From Lachnospiraceae bacterium (GTDB taxonomy: Bacteria > Bacillota > Clostridia > Lachnospirales > Lachnospiraceae), in the NCBI GenBank assembly GCA_910575255.1, contig CAJTEM010000006.1, positions 44,357-108,356 of the forward strand: a DNA stretch of 64,000 nucleotides, in the 5' to 3' direction. Below are positions 26,326-36,007 of this stretch, piece by piece (the first letter of the stretch is position 1; every line of letters begins with the position of its first letter). Under the pieces are notes generated by a model. That model saw only the letters and a program-made list of their open reading frames with translations, had not been told where the DNA came from and ran no database searches. Made by a program: the position numbers and the translations under genes.

Positions 26326-26405
26326 GCTCTGGAAAAAGGGTTCCCCGGATTGCGAGTTTCCATGCATCCTGCAAACGCAATCCGGGGGAACCCTTTTTCC
26401 AGAGC
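26326..26405. repeat. Short palindrome E (arms of C1 without the core)
   Basis: Arms 26326-26353 and 26377-26405 pair with one bulged C around a ~23-nt loop. The arms and the right flank (AGCTGATAGCTGCC) match palindrome C1 at 10070-10267 almost exactly, but the ~130-nt inner module is absent. TGCTTTTCACGG at 26299 and CTGAAAAGCAACG at 26438 form a further outer pair. It lies 38 bp after the htrA stop and may act as its terminator. Confidence 0.8.
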
Positions 26406-26660
26406 TGATAGCTGCCTGCCTCGAAAGAAGTACTTTCTGAAAAGCAACGATAATCATTACTGTTCAAATTTGATGTCAATTTAGGAAATAGTTATCCATT
26501 TTATATAATATTACTCGATCAACCAATGTCGTTCTGTTCATAGCTGAGAATATTCAGCCTTGGAATAACTTAGGCAACGGAAAGACAAAGACCTGCAAGA
26601 GGAATGCAAGTTCTGCTTGCATTTTTGGAAAAATAGAAATATAGTAGAAACAGGGAGAAT

Positions 26661-26690
26661 ACTCAGAGTGCCCGGAAGGGTGCCCTGAGT
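26661..26690. other. Small GC-rich hairpin upstream of the ClpX-like gene
   Basis: ACTCAG (26661-26666) pairs with CTGAGT (26685-26690) and an inner GCCC/GGGT stem with a GGAA loop. It is 70 bp upstream of the GTG start. The rest of the 472-bp gap 26289-26760 holds palindrome E and no recognisable gene. Confidence 0.4.
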
Positions 26691-26760
26691 ATTTGCTGAT
26701 GATGGAAAGAGAGGAATCGTCTGACCGGTTGGAACGGTTAGGAAAAGGTGAGGTGACAGG

Positions 26761-28212
26761 GTGGAAGAGAAAGATAGGAGACTGGAGTCGCAAACGGAGC
26801 ATAATGAGAACGGAAAGGACAACGAGCAGGATTACGAGAAAATCTGTTATATCTGCCGCCGGCCGGAGAGTAAGGCCGGTTCCATGATCGTTATGCCGGG
26901 AAATATGTGTCTGTGCCATGACTGCATGCAGAAAACATTTGATTCTGTGATGGGAGGGAATCTTGATTTATCCAAGATTGATTTTTCCCAGCTTTCGGGA
27001 ATGCCGTTTATGAATCTGAATTTTGTTCCGGTCGGGAATGGAGGAGATGGAGAGCAGGTACAGATTCCCCGGCGTCAGCAGGTGAAAAAAAAGAAAAAGG
27101 AAAACACAGGACCGGCATTTGAACTGAAAGATATTCCGGCGCCGCATGTGATTAAGCAGCGTCTGGATGAATATGTGGTTGGACAGGATCAGGCAAAGAA
27201 GGTCGTCTCGGTTGCTGTCTATAATCATTATAAGCGGGTCTATGCGGACAGCGTCAGGCGTGCGGGCAAGAGAGCTGCGGACAGTGAGGGGGAAGAGGTG
27301 AGCATCGAAAAGTCCAATATTTTAATGATCGGGCCGACCGGGAGCGGCAAGACCTATCTGGTGCGGACCCTTGCCCGGCTGTTGGATGTGCCTTTGGCGA
27401 TTGCCGATGCCACCTCGCTGACAGAGGCGGGATATATCGGGGATGACATTGAGAGTGTGGTCTCCAAGCTTCTGGCAGCAGCCGGCAATGATGTGGAGCG
27501 TGCAGAGCATGGGATTATTTTTATTGATGAGATTGACAAGATTGCGAAAAGGCAGGAGACCAATACCCGGGATGTGAGTGGAGAATCCGTTCAGCAGGAG
27601 CTTTTGAAGCTTCTGGAAGGAAGCCGGGTGGAGGTGCCGGTGGGCTCGAATCAGAAGAATGCGCTCACTCCCTTAAAGACTGTGAATACGGATCATATTC
27701 TGTTCATTTGCGGCGGTGCATTTCCGGATTTGGAGCGGATCATCCGGAAGCGTCTGAACAAGGCCTCTTCCATGGGCTTTGGGGCTGAGCTTAAGGACAA
27801 ATATGAGGAGGATCCGGATATTCTACGCCATGTGACGAATAAAGATCTGAGGGAATTCGGGATGATTCCGGAGTTTTTGGGAAGGCTTCCGGTGACAGTG
27901 ACTTTGGGAAGGCTGACGGAAACGCTGCTGGTCAGGATTCTGAGAGAGCCGAAAAATGCCATTCTCAAGCAGTATGAGAAGCTGTTGGAGATGGATGAGG
28001 TGAAGCTGGTGTTCGAGGAGGAAGCGCTGGAATGGATTGCGAAAGAGGCAATCAAGAGAGATACCGGAGCAAGGGCACTGCGGGCGATTTTGGAAGAATA
28101 TATGTTGGATATCATGTATGAGATTCCCAAGGATCCGAATATCGGATCCGTGATAGTGACGCGGCCTTATCTGGAGAAGAGCGGGGGACCGTTGATTCAG
28201 ATGAGAGGGTGA
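26761..28212 (+). CDS. ClpX-family AAA+ unfoldase
   Basis: The 483-residue protein has an N-terminal zinc-binding domain (CYICRRPESKAG...CLCHDCM). The ClpX AAA+ module follows with Walker A GPTGSGKT, pore loop GYIGDDIES, Walker B IIFIDEIDKI, an SSMGFGAE segment at the ClpP-docking (IGF) loop position and a C-terminal TGARALRAILEE sensor-2 region. It is longer than canonical ClpX (~420) because of a ~60-residue linker after the zinc domain and an insert near 165-180. The start is GTG with GGTGAGGTGA upstream; no ATG is available before the zinc domain. No clpP is adjacent, so it may be a second ClpX. Confidence 0.88.
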   Translation: MEEKDRRLESQTEHNENGKDNEQDYEKICYICRRPESKAGSMIVMPGNMCLCHDCMQKTFDSVMGGNLDLSKIDFSQLSGMPFMNLNFVPVGNGGDGEQVQIPRRQQVKKKKKENTGPAFELKDIPAPHVIKQRLDEYVVGQDQAKKVVSVAVYNHYKRVYADSVRRAGKRAADSEGEEVSIEKSNILMIGPTGSGKTYLVRTLARLLDVPLAIADATSLTEAGYIGDDIESVVSKLLAAAGNDVERAEHGIIFIDEIDKIAKRQETNTRDVSGESVQQELLKLLEGSRVEVPVGSNQKNALTPLKTVNTDHILFICGGAFPDLERIIRKRLNKASSMGFGAELKDKYEEDPDILRHVTNKDLREFGMIPEFLGRLPVTVTLGRLTETLLVRILREPKNAILKQYEKLLEMDEVKLVFEEEALEWIAKEAIKRDTGARALRAILEEYMLDIMYEIPKDPNIGSVIVTRPYLEKSGGPLIQMRG

Positions 28213-28230
28213 AAAGTCCAGAAGAACAGA

Positions 28231-28271
28231 CTGCTGCAAAATAACGGATTTTACAGCAGTTTTCTTTTTTA
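28231..28271. terminator. Terminator shared by convergent clpX-like and S8 protease genes
   Basis: CTGCTG and CAGCAG arms (28231-28259) with an A/T-rich inner stem are followed by TTTTCTTTTTT on the + strand. The minus-strand protease stop codon lies inside this T-tract. Confidence 0.8.
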
Positions 28272-30002
28272 TTCGAGATCCCGCAGAAAGGTCTGGTAAA
28301 GATTCAGGGTTCCATAGCCCCAGATGGGATTGGGATAGGAAAATGCGGGATTGCGGTCAGCGCCTCGGATCAGCATGGAAGAGATGGAAGTATTGCTCAG
28401 ACCGATCCGATTGCCGTTTGTAATGCCCCAGGTAAAAATATCGGCAATGGCTCCGGCAGCGACCGCTGCAGCAACGGAGGAACCGGAGCGGCGGGTAAAA
28501 CGAAGTTCGCTTTCAACAGAGCTTCCCACGGCAGGTCCCTGGACATCCACACCAGGTGCTGCCAGATCCGGTTTTACACGGCCGCTGGGGGTGTAACCGC
28601 GGCTGCTGTGGATATAAATGCTGTTGTTGCCGTGATTATAGGCAGCGACGGTGAGAGGCATATCGGCATTGCCGGGATCCATGGTAGTGTTATTGGGATC
28701 CGGACGCAAAAATACCGTATTATCGGAAAGAAAGCCGTGCATAGGCAGCCAGACATGGAAGTGTCCGGTGAGAAAAAGCGTCGGATACACACGGATTCTC
28801 CAGATTCCCGAGGAGGGAGTCTCAAAGCGCAGGAAGATCAGCTGGCTGCCAGATCCGATTTCAAAGTTCTGGTAGCTGACAGTAAGGACAGTGGAATCCA
28901 GACGGAAGGGAATGACGGTTTCCGTTCCCAGTGTCAGGGCAATGCGGTTGATGACCTCACCGGAAGGAGAGATAATTCCGACCGTATAGAGTTCTGGCTG
29001 CTGGGACCACAGTTCCATGCAGAATCCGGTATCGTCGGCGCCTACCCGGAGTTCGACATCCTCGAATTCCTGTTCCGGGGTCATATGTCCCAGGAAATGA
29101 TGGTGATAGCCCATTTCATTGCCGGCGCCGGCGACAATGGCAAGCCCCAGATAGCCGTTGAGGTTGGACAGCTGCTGACCAAGAGGGCTGTTGCCTTCAT
29201 GGCTGCCCTGGTTCGTACCGACGCCCAGATAGATGACCAGGGGAAGCTGGTAGAGGTTAGCCACGCTCAGAAGATAGCTGACAGCTGCCATAATATCATT
29301 TTCCTGAAATACCGGATCCTCGGTGTGTACCAGAAAAAAATCGCGCAGATATTGTTTGGCAGGCTTGAGCTTAACTACAGCAAGAGATGCCATAGGGGCA
29401 GCGCCAGAAAAGGGAACCGGGCGGTCAATGCGGTTGCCGGCTGCCACTCCGGCCATAAAGGTGCCGTGACCGTCCGTATCACGGCTGGGAACGACAAGGA
29501 AGGGATCCTCGGCATTCAGAGCCTCATTGAGCTGAGCCTGTTCGTATACAGTTCCATAGAAGGGCTGAAAACCAGCGATCTCCGGAGGCATTTCTCCGCT
29601 GTCGATCGACTGATCCCAGATATTCAGGATTCGGCTGGTGCCATCGGAATTGCGGAACAGAGGATTGGTATAATCAATTCCGGTATCAATGATACCCAGG
29701 ATGACTCCGCTGCCGTCGGCGCGCAGAGCCGGCTGGTCAAATACTGGCAAGATTCCGCTGCTTTCTACAACAGTGGTGTCCAAAAGACCGAATAATTTGG
29801 GAATACTGCTGTAAGGGTACCGGGAAAAACTCAATGGTTCCGCATTGCTTTTTTGGGTATGGATCACCGCAAATTCCTTGGAGATAAAGTTGATGCATTG
29901 AGTTTTGGCCAACTCATAGAATTGCTCTATGGAACGGGAGGAGTAGTGGAGGATGAAATCCATGTAATCCTCAGAAGCGGGAGAATATTGACAAGAGGGC
30001 AT
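28269..30002 (-). CDS. S8 subtilisin-like protease, Csp-like
   Basis: The 577-residue protein has the subtilase triad: Asp106 (GIIDTGIDYTNP), His179 (DTDGHGTFMAGVAAG) and a Ser near residue 515 (SGSSVAAAVAAGA). A long insertion domain between His and Ser is typical of clostridial CspA/B/C-type proteases, some of which act in spore germination. All three residues are present, so it should be active. There is no signal peptide, which fits Csp proteins or an intracellular role. The start ATG at 30002 has a CGGAG site. A role in sporulation or germination is inference by family resemblance only. Confidence 0.85.
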   Translation of the reverse strand: MPSCQYSPASEDYMDFILHYSSRSIEQFYELAKTQCINFISKEFAVIHTQKSNAEPLSFSRYPYSSIPKLFGLLDTTVVESSGILPVFDQPALRADGSGVILGIIDTGIDYTNPLFRNSDGTSRILNIWDQSIDSGEMPPEIAGFQPFYGTVYEQAQLNEALNAEDPFLVVPSRDTDGHGTFMAGVAAGNRIDRPVPFSGAAPMASLAVVKLKPAKQYLRDFFLVHTEDPVFQENDIMAAVSYLLSVANLYQLPLVIYLGVGTNQGSHEGNSPLGQQLSNLNGYLGLAIVAGAGNEMGYHHHFLGHMTPEQEFEDVELRVGADDTGFCMELWSQQPELYTVGIISPSGEVINRIALTLGTETVIPFRLDSTVLTVSYQNFEIGSGSQLIFLRFETPSSGIWRIRVYPTLFLTGHFHVWLPMHGFLSDNTVFLRPDPNNTTMDPGNADMPLTVAAYNHGNNSIYIHSSRGYTPSGRVKPDLAAPGVDVQGPAVGSSVESELRFTRRSGSSVAAAVAAGAIADIFTWGITNGNRIGLSNTSISSMLIRGADRNPAFSYPNPIWGYGTLNLYQTFLRDLE

Positions 30003-30054
30003 GAAGACTCCGATCGGATTCCTTTAAAATAAGAATATGAGGGAGAGGATGTAT

Positions 30055-30083
30055 TTGACCGTTGTCCGGGGAAATAGTATAAT
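30055..30083 (+). promoter_or_regulatory. SigA promoter of lspA
   Basis: TTGACC (30055-30060) and TATAAT (30078-30083) are separated by exactly 17 bp, 58 bp upstream of the start codon. Confidence 0.85.
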
Positions 30084-30141
30084 ACAGGTACGGAATGAGA
30101 GAATATGCAAGAATCGTAACGAATAAAACGGAGGGATTATT

Positions 30142-30675
30142 ATGATGTATGCCGGATTGACAGCCCTGGTGACAGGAGCGGATTTGCTGTTGAAACAGAG
30201 GGTGGAGGCACAAAAGGAGGGAGATTTCCCGAGGCCTCTGGCAGGAACAAAGGATCGGATATGGGTTTATCGCAATCATAATGCGGGATTCCCGTTCGGT
30301 TTTATGGAGGAAAATGAGGAACTGGTGAAGACGATGCCTCTGGTGCTGACATCGGTTCTGGCCGGGGAACTTTTGGCGATGAGAAATGAGAAGGGGAAAA
30401 AGATACGTAAGCTGGCAATGGCCATGATGATCGGCGGCTCTCTGAGTAATCTGTATGACCGGTATATACGGGGATATGTGGTGGATTACTTCAGCCTGCG
30501 TTTCGGGCCTTTGAAGGAAGTGGTGTTTAATCTGGGAGATATCTTTATTCTGCTGGGGGCGGTCCTGCAGTCCGTATGTGTTATGACGGAAGGGATAAAG
30601 AAGGAGAAAAAGGAAAAGGAAGAGAAATGCGTACAGCGGAAAGTGGCAATTGACAAGTTTGAGGAAATATTGTAG
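30142..30675 (+). CDS. lspA: Signal peptidase II (lipoprotein signal peptidase)
   Basis: The 177-residue membrane protein has the LspA motifs RNHNAGFPFG, GGSLSNLYDRYIRGYVVDYF and VVFNLGDIFI; the Asp residues in LYDR and NLGD are the expected catalytic pair. Several hydrophobic helices are present. It cleaves prolipoproteins at the lipobox, relevant to the lipoproteins encoded in this window. The family norm in the first motif of the pair is GN rather than SN, a mild divergence. GGAGGG lies 6 nt before the first of two adjacent ATGs. The C-terminus is a Lys/Glu-rich cytoplasmic tail. Confidence 0.85.
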   Translation: MMYAGLTALVTGADLLLKQRVEAQKEGDFPRPLAGTKDRIWVYRNHNAGFPFGFMEENEELVKTMPLVLTSVLAGELLAMRNEKGKKIRKLAMAMMIGGSLSNLYDRYIRGYVVDYFSLRFGPLKEVVFNLGDIFILLGAVLQSVCVMTEGIKKEKKEKEEKCVQRKVAIDKFEEIL

Positions 30676-30678
30676 AAT
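30650..30678 (+). promoter_or_regulatory. Promoter inside the 3' end of lspA
   Basis: TTGACA (30650-30655) and TAGAAT (30673-30678) are 17 bp apart and the -10 overlaps the lspA TAG stop codon. It should drive the downstream CNNM/CorC gene independently. Confidence 0.65.
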
Positions 30679-30718
30679 CGGTAGCAATTATAATTTGGAA
30701 GGAGATTAATGTAATTTT

Positions 30719-32080
30719 ATGTTAGACTCAGGAGACAGTACGGGCATACAGATCTGTACAGTTGTTGTGCTGCTTTGCCTTTCGGCTTTTTTCTCTTCAG
30801 CGGAGACGGCTCTTACTACAGTCAACCGCATGCGGGTGCGGACCCTGGCGGAGGCGGGGGACAAACGGGCGCTCACCCTTACAAAGGTGATCGAAGAACC
30901 AGGGAAAATGCTGAGCACGATTCTGGTGGGCAATAATATTGTAAATCTGTCGGCATCCTCTTTGATGACGACCCTGACACTGCAGATCTTCGGCAGCAAA
31001 GCCGTGGGTGTGGCAACCGGTATCCTGACACTGTTAATTCTGGTTTTTGGAGAGATTTCTCCGAAAACGCTGGCGACGATTCATTCAGAACGGCTGGCAC
31101 TGCGGTATGCCGGCATCATCTATGTTCTGATGACACTGCTGACGCCGGTGATTTTTTGCATCAATCAACTTTCGCTGGGGTTTTTGCTGCTTTTGCGGGT
31201 AGATCCCAACAAGAAGCAGGAGGCTATCACAGAGGATGAGCTGCGCACCATCGTGGAGGTAAGCCACGAGGAGGGTGTGATCGAGTCGGAAGAGAAGAAG
31301 ATGATCAACAATGTGTTTGACTTCGGAGACTCGGTGGCAAAGGATGTGATGGTACCCCGGATCGATATGGTGATGGTGGATGTGGACACTACCTTTGAGG
31401 AACTGATGGAGATCTTCCGTCAGGAGAAGTTCACCCGTTTTCCGGTGTATGAGGGGACTACGGATAACGTGATCGGCATCATTAATGTGAAGGATATTCT
31501 TCTGGCAGAACATCGGACAGAAGAGGGAACTTTTGCCATACGTGATTTTCTGCGTCAGCCGTTGTACACTTATGAGTATAAGAAGACGGCGGAGCTGATG
31601 GTAGAGATGCGCAAGACCTTTAACAATTTTATCATTGTATTGGATGAGTATGGGGCTACGGCAGGCATGGTGACTCTGGAGGATATGCTGGAGGAGATTG
31701 TCGGTGAGATTCGGGACGAGTATGACGAGGACGAGGAGGATGCGGTGAAGATGATCGCAACTGATGAATACCTGGTCAGCGGCTCGACCAAGCTGGACGA
31801 TCTCAACAGCTGGCTGGACCTGAAGCTGGAATCCGAGGATTATGATTCTATCGGCGGGCTGGTGATCGGTCTTTTGGACCATCTTCCCGAGGCAGGAGAA
31901 GAGGTCAGTCATGAGGGGCTGCGTCTGGTAGTGGACAGCGTGGAGAAGAACCGGATCGAAAAGATCCACCTGTATATCCTGAGTGATGAGGAGAAGGAAG
32001 CAGGGGAGACTGATGATAAGGACAGGGAAGAACATCAGGGGAAGGATGAAGCGGTCAGGACAGAAAGCCAGGCATCCTGA
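30719..32080 (+). CDS. CNNM/CorC (HlyC) family transporter
   Basis: The 453-residue protein has an N-terminal DUF21/CNNM membrane domain (FFSSAETALTTVNRMRV, GEISPKTLATIHSERLALRYA). A CBS pair follows (~210-325, VMVPRIDMVMVD and GATAGMVTLEDMLEEIVGEI) and then a C-terminal CorC_HlyC domain (GSTKLDDLNSWLDL...GGLVIGLLDHLPE). The family is linked to magnesium or other divalent metal export; older 'hemolysin' naming is misleading. A GGAAGGAG site lies ~13 nt upstream of ATG, somewhat far. The C-terminal 20 residues are charged and disordered. Confidence 0.9.
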   Translation: MLDSGDSTGIQICTVVVLLCLSAFFSSAETALTTVNRMRVRTLAEAGDKRALTLTKVIEEPGKMLSTILVGNNIVNLSASSLMTTLTLQIFGSKAVGVATGILTLLILVFGEISPKTLATIHSERLALRYAGIIYVLMTLLTPVIFCINQLSLGFLLLLRVDPNKKQEAITEDELRTIVEVSHEEGVIESEEKKMINNVFDFGDSVAKDVMVPRIDMVMVDVDTTFEELMEIFRQEKFTRFPVYEGTTDNVIGIINVKDILLAEHRTEEGTFAIRDFLRQPLYTYEYKKTAELMVEMRKTFNNFIIVLDEYGATAGMVTLEDMLEEIVGEIRDEYDEDEEDAVKMIATDEYLVSGSTKLDDLNSWLDLKLESEDYDSIGGLVIGLLDHLPEAGEEVSHEGLRLVVDSVEKNRIEKIHLYILSDEEKEAGETDDKDREEHQGKDEAVRTESQAS

Positions 32081-32107
32081 GGACGGGACCGGAGATAAGA
32101 AAGGAGA

Positions 32108-32129
32108 GGGATGTTCAGCTGAACATCCC
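32108..32129. terminator. Perfect 22-bp palindrome between convergent genes
   Basis: A perfect palindrome with 11-nt halves (GGGATGTTCAG and its complement) lies 28 bp after the CNNM/CorC stop. It overlaps the TGA stop codon (32115-32117) of the convergent membrane-protein gene. No U-tract is seen, so it may work as a compact bidirectional terminator or stabiliser. Confidence 0.55.
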
Positions 32130-32480
32130 TCCTGCGGTTCCGCCCACGGCGCAGCAGGCAAGCACGGTGGCGGCCCGGGTGAGATCCGGCACCGGCACGG
32201 TCTGCCGGTTCATCAGCCAGGAGATGGCAAAGAGCACGGCGAAATACAGAATGCCCGTGAGCATTCCCCAGAAGAATCTGCGGGACAATGCCGCCTTGCC
32301 GGCCAGGAAGCCGCCGAAGAGGCAGGCGATCACATAGACTCCGTATACGGCGGCATCAATCTGCGCTTCCCCCAGTTTCAGCTTGTAGAGAGCAAAGGAA
32401 AGGATCAGAAGAAGCACCCCGGACAGCAGATAGGCCGCGAGCAGAGAGCGTAAAAGTACTTTAGAGCCGGAAACATTCAT
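32115..32480 (-). CDS. TIGR04086-type (YrzE-like) small membrane protein
   Basis: A 121-residue protein with four predicted transmembrane helices (LLRSLLAAYLLSGVLLLILSF, AAVYGVYVIACLFGGFLAGK, FFWGMLTGILYFAVLFAISW, ATVLACCAVGGTAGG). The pattern fits the Firmicutes TIGR04086/YrzE family, of unknown function. AGAGGA precedes the ATG at 32480. Its stop codon is embedded in the palindrome at 32108-32129. Confidence 0.8.
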   Translation of the reverse strand: MNVSGSKVLLRSLLAAYLLSGVLLLILSFALYKLKLGEAQIDAAVYGVYVIACLFGGFLAGKAALSRRFFWGMLTGILYFAVLFAISWLMNRQTVPVPDLTRAATVLACCAVGGTAGGMFS

Positions 32481-32541
32481 AAGAAATCCTCTTTTTTACA
32501 GGTTTGTTCCATTTTATTCCCATGAATTTGAAAAAATTCCC

Positions 32542-32570
32542 TTGACAGCATTTTATAATGTAGATATAAT
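32542..32570 (+). promoter_or_regulatory. Consensus SigA promoter of the str operon
   Basis: A perfect TTGACA (32542-32547) and a perfect TATAAT (32565-32570) with 17-bp spacing. The leader to rpsL is about 90 nt. Confidence 0.95.
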
Positions 32571-32665
32571 GGTGAGGCGTGCAAAAAACACGTTGTATTT
32601 TTTTGTGTGCAAAAAGCTGAAGACTTACAGCAACCAACAGACAATATCACAGGAGGTGAAACGGA

Positions 32666-33088
32666 ATGCCAACATTTAACCAGTTAGTCAGAAAGGGAAG
32701 ACAGACATCGGTGAAGAAGTCTACGGCACCGGCTCTGCAGAGAGGCTACAACTCTTTACGCAAGCGTGCTACCGATATCTCCTCCCCGCAGAAGAGAGGC
32801 GTCTGCACAGCGGTGAAGACCGCTACCCCGAAGAAGCCGAACTCCGCACTCCGTAAGATTGCGAGAGTACGTCTTTCCAACGGAATCGAGGTTACCAGCT
32901 ATATCCCCGGAGAGGGACACAATCTGCAGGAGCACAGCGTGGTGCTGATCCGCGGCGGAAGAGTTAAGGATCTGCCCGGTACCAGATATCATATTATCAG
33001 AGGTACTCTGGATACCGCCGGCGTTGCCAACCGCAAGAAAGCCCGTTCCAAATATGGCGCGAAGCGGCCGAAAGCTGCTAAGAAGTAA
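32666..33088 (+). CDS. rpsL: 30S ribosomal protein S12
   Basis: The 140-residue S12 has the conserved loop [19 protein letters not shown] with the wild-type TPKKPNS around the streptomycin-relevant lysine, then [33 protein letters not shown]12 sits at the decoding centre of the small subunit and controls accuracy. It is longer than the 124-residue E. coli protein, as in many Firmicutes. AGGAGGTGAA precedes the ATG. It is the first gene of the str operon. Confidence 0.98.
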   Translation: MPTFNQLVRKGRQTSVKKSTAPALQRGYNSLRKRATDISSPQKRGVCTAVKTATPKKPNSALRKIARVRLSNGIEVTSYIPGEGHNLQEHSVVLIRGGRVKDLPGTRYHIIRGTLDTAGVANRKKARSKYGAKRPKAAKK

Positions 33089-33297
33089 GAAACTGTGGCG
33101 ATAGGCAAAATCATCACAGCCAGGCTGCAGGAAAGCAGTGAATGAAGTACCACTAACGGCAGTAAAGTGACTGTAGTGCCGGTGATATTGACCTGTGGGT
33201 TGCAGGAATAGATCAAACGACCGAGCACGAACACATTTTATGGAAACATGTGAGTACCGATGATTTAATCCATTGAATGATTAAGGAGGGAAGTAAC
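33089..33297 (+). other. 209-nt rpsL-rpsG spacer, possible S7 autoregulatory leader
   Basis: An unusually long spacer for this operon, with no reading frame and no clear terminator. It contains short self-complementary segments (CAGGCTGCAGG, GGCAG...CTGTAGTGCC). In E. coli S7 represses translation through the rpsL-rpsG spacer; a similar role here is inference. Confidence 0.35.
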
Positions 33298-33768
33298 GTG
33301 CCACGTAAAGGACATATTCAGAAAAGAGATGTATTGGCGGATCCTTTATACAACAACAAGGTTGTGACCAAGCTGATCAACAACATTATGCTGGACGGCA
33401 AGAGAGGGATTGCCCAGAAGATCGTATACGGTGCATTTGCCCGTGTGGAAGAGAAGACCGGAAAGCCGGCAGTAGAGGTTTTCGAGGAAGCAATGAACAA
33501 CATTATGCCGGTCTTGGAGGTAAAAGCCAAGAGAATCGGCGGCGCCACCTATCAGGTGCCGATCGAGGTCAAGCCGGAGAGACGTCAGACCCTGGCGCTT
33601 CGCTGGATCACCATGTTCTCCCGCAAGAGGAATGAGAAGACCCAGGAGGAGAGGCTGGCGAACGAGATTATGGACGCTGCCAACAACACAGGCGCATCCG
33701 TGAAGCGGAAAGAAGATATGCATAAGATGGCAGAGGCTAACAAGGCCTTCTCCCATTTTAGATTCTAA
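33298..33768 (+). CDS. rpsG: 30S ribosomal protein S7
   Basis: From the GTG at 33298 (AAGGAGGG 6 nt upstream) the product is 156 residues, the standard length, beginning [23 protein letters not shown]. An in-frame upstream ATG would give an atypical N-terminal extension. Conserved features include [22 protein letters not shown] and the C-terminal [20 protein letters not shown]-like end. S7 nucleates assembly of the 30S head. Confidence 0.98.
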   Translation: MPRKGHIQKRDVLADPLYNNKVVTKLINNIMLDGKRGIAQKIVYGAFARVEEKTGKPAVEVFEEAMNNIMPVLEVKAKRIGGATYQVPIEVKPERRQTLALRWITMFSRKRNEKTQEERLANEIMDAANNTGASVKRKEDMHKMAEANKAFSHFRF

Positions 33769-33783
33769 TAGGAGGACAAAGCT

Positions 33784-35901
33784 TTGGCTGGAAGAGAATA
33801 TCCGTTAGAGAGAACCAGGAATATCGGAATTATGGCTCACATCGATGCCGGTAAGACCACATTGACCGAGCGCATTCTGTATTATACTGGCGTAAACTAC
33901 AAAATCGGTGATACTCATGAAGGTACTGCAACCATGGACTGGATGGCCCAGGAGCAGGAGCGCGGGATCACCATCACTTCTGCGGCCACGACTTGTCACT
34001 GGACCCTGCAGGAGAACTGCAGACCGAAGGAGGGGGCTCTGGAGCATCGGATCAATATTATCGATACTCCCGGACACGTGGATTTCACGGTTGAGGTAGA
34101 GCGTTCCCTGCGCGTGCTGGACGGCGCTGTCGGCGTGTTCTGTGCCAAGGGTGGTGTGGAGCCGCAGTCAGAAAATGTATGGCGTCAGGCAGACACCTAC
34201 AATGTACCCCGTATGGCATTCATCAATAAGATGGATATCCTGGGAGCAAACTTTTTCGGCGCCGTGGATCAGATCCGGGAGCGTCTGGGCAAGAATGCGA
34301 TCTGCCTGCAGCTGCCGATCGGCAAGGAAGATGAGTTTAAGGGCATCATTGACCTGTTTGAGATGAAGGCCTATATCTATAATGACAATAAGGGCGAGGA
34401 TGTCTCTATCGTGGACGTGCCGGAGGATATGGCGGTAGATGCCGAGCTGTATCGTACGGAGCTGGTAGAGAAGGTGTGCGAACTGGATGATGACCTGATG
34501 ATGATGTATCTGGAGGGCGAGGAGCCGTCTGTTGAGGATATGAAGCGGGTTCTGAGAAAGGCCACCTGCGAATGTACCGCAGTGCCGGTATGCTGCGGCA
34601 GCGCTTACCGGAATAAAGGTGTCCAGAAGCTTCTGGATGCTGTGCTGGAATATATGCCGGCGCCCACGGATATCCCTGCAATCAAGGGCGTGGATATGGA
34701 TGGCAATGAGATCGAGCGCCATTCTTCGGATGAGGAACCCTTCTCGGCTCTGGCATTTAAGATTATGACGGATCCCTTTGTGGGAAAGCTGGCTTTCTTC
34801 CGGGTATATTCCGGAACCTTGAATTCCGGTTCCTATATTCTGAATGCGACGAAGAACAAGAAAGAGCGGGTGGGCCGTATCCTGCAGATGCATGCCAACA
34901 AGCGGCAGGAACTGGATAAGGTTTATTCCGGGGATATCGCGGCAGCGGTAGGCTTTAAGCTGACGACTACCGGTGATACCATCTGCGACGAGCAGCATCC
35001 GGTGATTCTGGAATCCATGGAATTTCCGGAGCCGGTTATTGATATCGCGATCGAGCCTAAGACCAAGGCCGGCCAAGGCAAGATGGGTGAGGCGCTGGCC
35101 AAGCTGGCAGAGGAGGATCCGACCTTCCGTGCCAGGACTGATCAGGAGACCGGACAGACTATCATTTCCGGTATGGGCGAGCTGCATCTGGAGATCATCG
35201 TAGACCGTCTGCTGCGTGAGTTTAACGTAGAGGCGAATGTGGGCGCTCCCCAGGTTGCTTATAAGGAGACCTTCACCAAGGCAGTGGAGGTGGACAGCAA
35301 GTATGCCAGACAGTCCGGAGGACGTGGTCAGTACGGACACTGTAAGGTACGCTTTGAGCCGATGGATGCCAATGCAGAGGAAGTCTTTAAGTTCGAGTCT
35401 GCAGTGGTTGGCGGTGCGATTCCAAAGGAATATATCCCGGCGGTAGGCGAGGGTATTGAGGAGGCTTCCAAGACCGGTGTGCTGGCAGGCTTCCCGGTAC
35501 TGGGCGTGAAGGCAACTGTATTCGACGGTTCCTACCATGAGGTTGACTCCAGTGAGATGGCATTTAAGATTGCCGGCTCCATGGCATTTAAGGATGCGAT
35601 GCAGAAGGCTGGTTCCATCCTGCTTGAGCCGATCATGAAGGTGGAAGTGACCATGCCCGAGGATTATATGGGTGACGTGATCGGGGATATCAACTCCCGG
35701 CGCGGACGCATCGAGGGAATGGATGATCTGGGCGGCGGCAAGATCGTGAGAGCGTTCGTACCGCTTTCCGAGATGTTCGGCTATTCCACTGACCTGCGTT
35801 CCAAGACTCAGGGCCGCGGCAATTACTCTATGTTCTTTGAGAAGTATGAGCCGGTTCCGAAGTCTGTGCAGGAGAAGATTATTGCTGAGCATAAGCACTA
35901 A
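33784..35901 (+). CDS. fusA: Elongation factor G
   Basis: The 705-residue GTPase has G1 [10 protein letters not shown]2 [12 protein letters not shown]3 DTPGHVDFT and G4 NKMD, followed by domains II-V to the [13 protein letters not shown] end. It drives ribosomal translocation. The start is TTG ([15 protein letters not shown]), with AGGAGG 8 nt upstream, 15 bp after rpsG. No in-frame ATG or GTG precedes the G1 motif at a sensible place, so TTG is accepted. Confidence 0.98.
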   Translation: MAGREYPLERTRNIGIMAHIDAGKTTLTERILYYTGVNYKIGDTHEGTATMDWMAQEQERGITITSAATTCHWTLQENCRPKEGALEHRINIIDTPGHVDFTVEVERSLRVLDGAVGVFCAKGGVEPQSENVWRQADTYNVPRMAFINKMDILGANFFGAVDQIRERLGKNAICLQLPIGKEDEFKGIIDLFEMKAYIYNDNKGEDVSIVDVPEDMAVDAELYRTELVEKVCELDDDLMMMYLEGEEPSVEDMKRVLRKATCECTAVPVCCGSAYRNKGVQKLLDAVLEYMPAPTDIPAIKGVDMDGNEIERHSSDEEPFSALAFKIMTDPFVGKLAFFRVYSGTLNSGSYILNATKNKKERVGRILQMHANKRQELDKVYSGDIAAAVGFKLTTTGDTICDEQHPVILESMEFPEPVIDIAIEPKTKAGQGKMGEALAKLAEEDPTFRARTDQETGQTIISGMGELHLEIIVDRLLREFNVEANVGAPQVAYKETFTKAVEVDSKYARQSGGRGQYGHCKVRFEPMDANAEEVFKFESAVVGGAIPKEYIPAVGEGIEEASKTGVLAGFPVLGVKATVFDGSYHEVDSSEMAFKIAGSMAFKDAMQKAGSILLEPIMKVEVTMPEDYMGDVIGDINSRRGRIEGMDDLGGGKIVRAFVPLSEMFGYSTDLRSKTQGRGNYSMFFEKYEPVPKSVQEKIIAEHKH

Positions 35902-35918
35902 GTAGTTGGAAAATAGGC

Positions 35919-35947
35919 TTGAAAAACTTGCGTAAATCGCATATAAT
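35919..35947 (+). promoter_or_regulatory. Promoter of tuf
   Basis: TTGAAA (35919-35924) and TATAAT (35942-35947) with 17-bp spacing, 60 bp upstream of tuf. It lets tuf be expressed apart from the str operon. Confidence 0.8.
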
Positions 35948-36007
35948 AAGGACAGCCTATATATAAAGGAAAGCCCATTGTGGCCAAATTAAGGAGGACG
36001 TTTTAAA

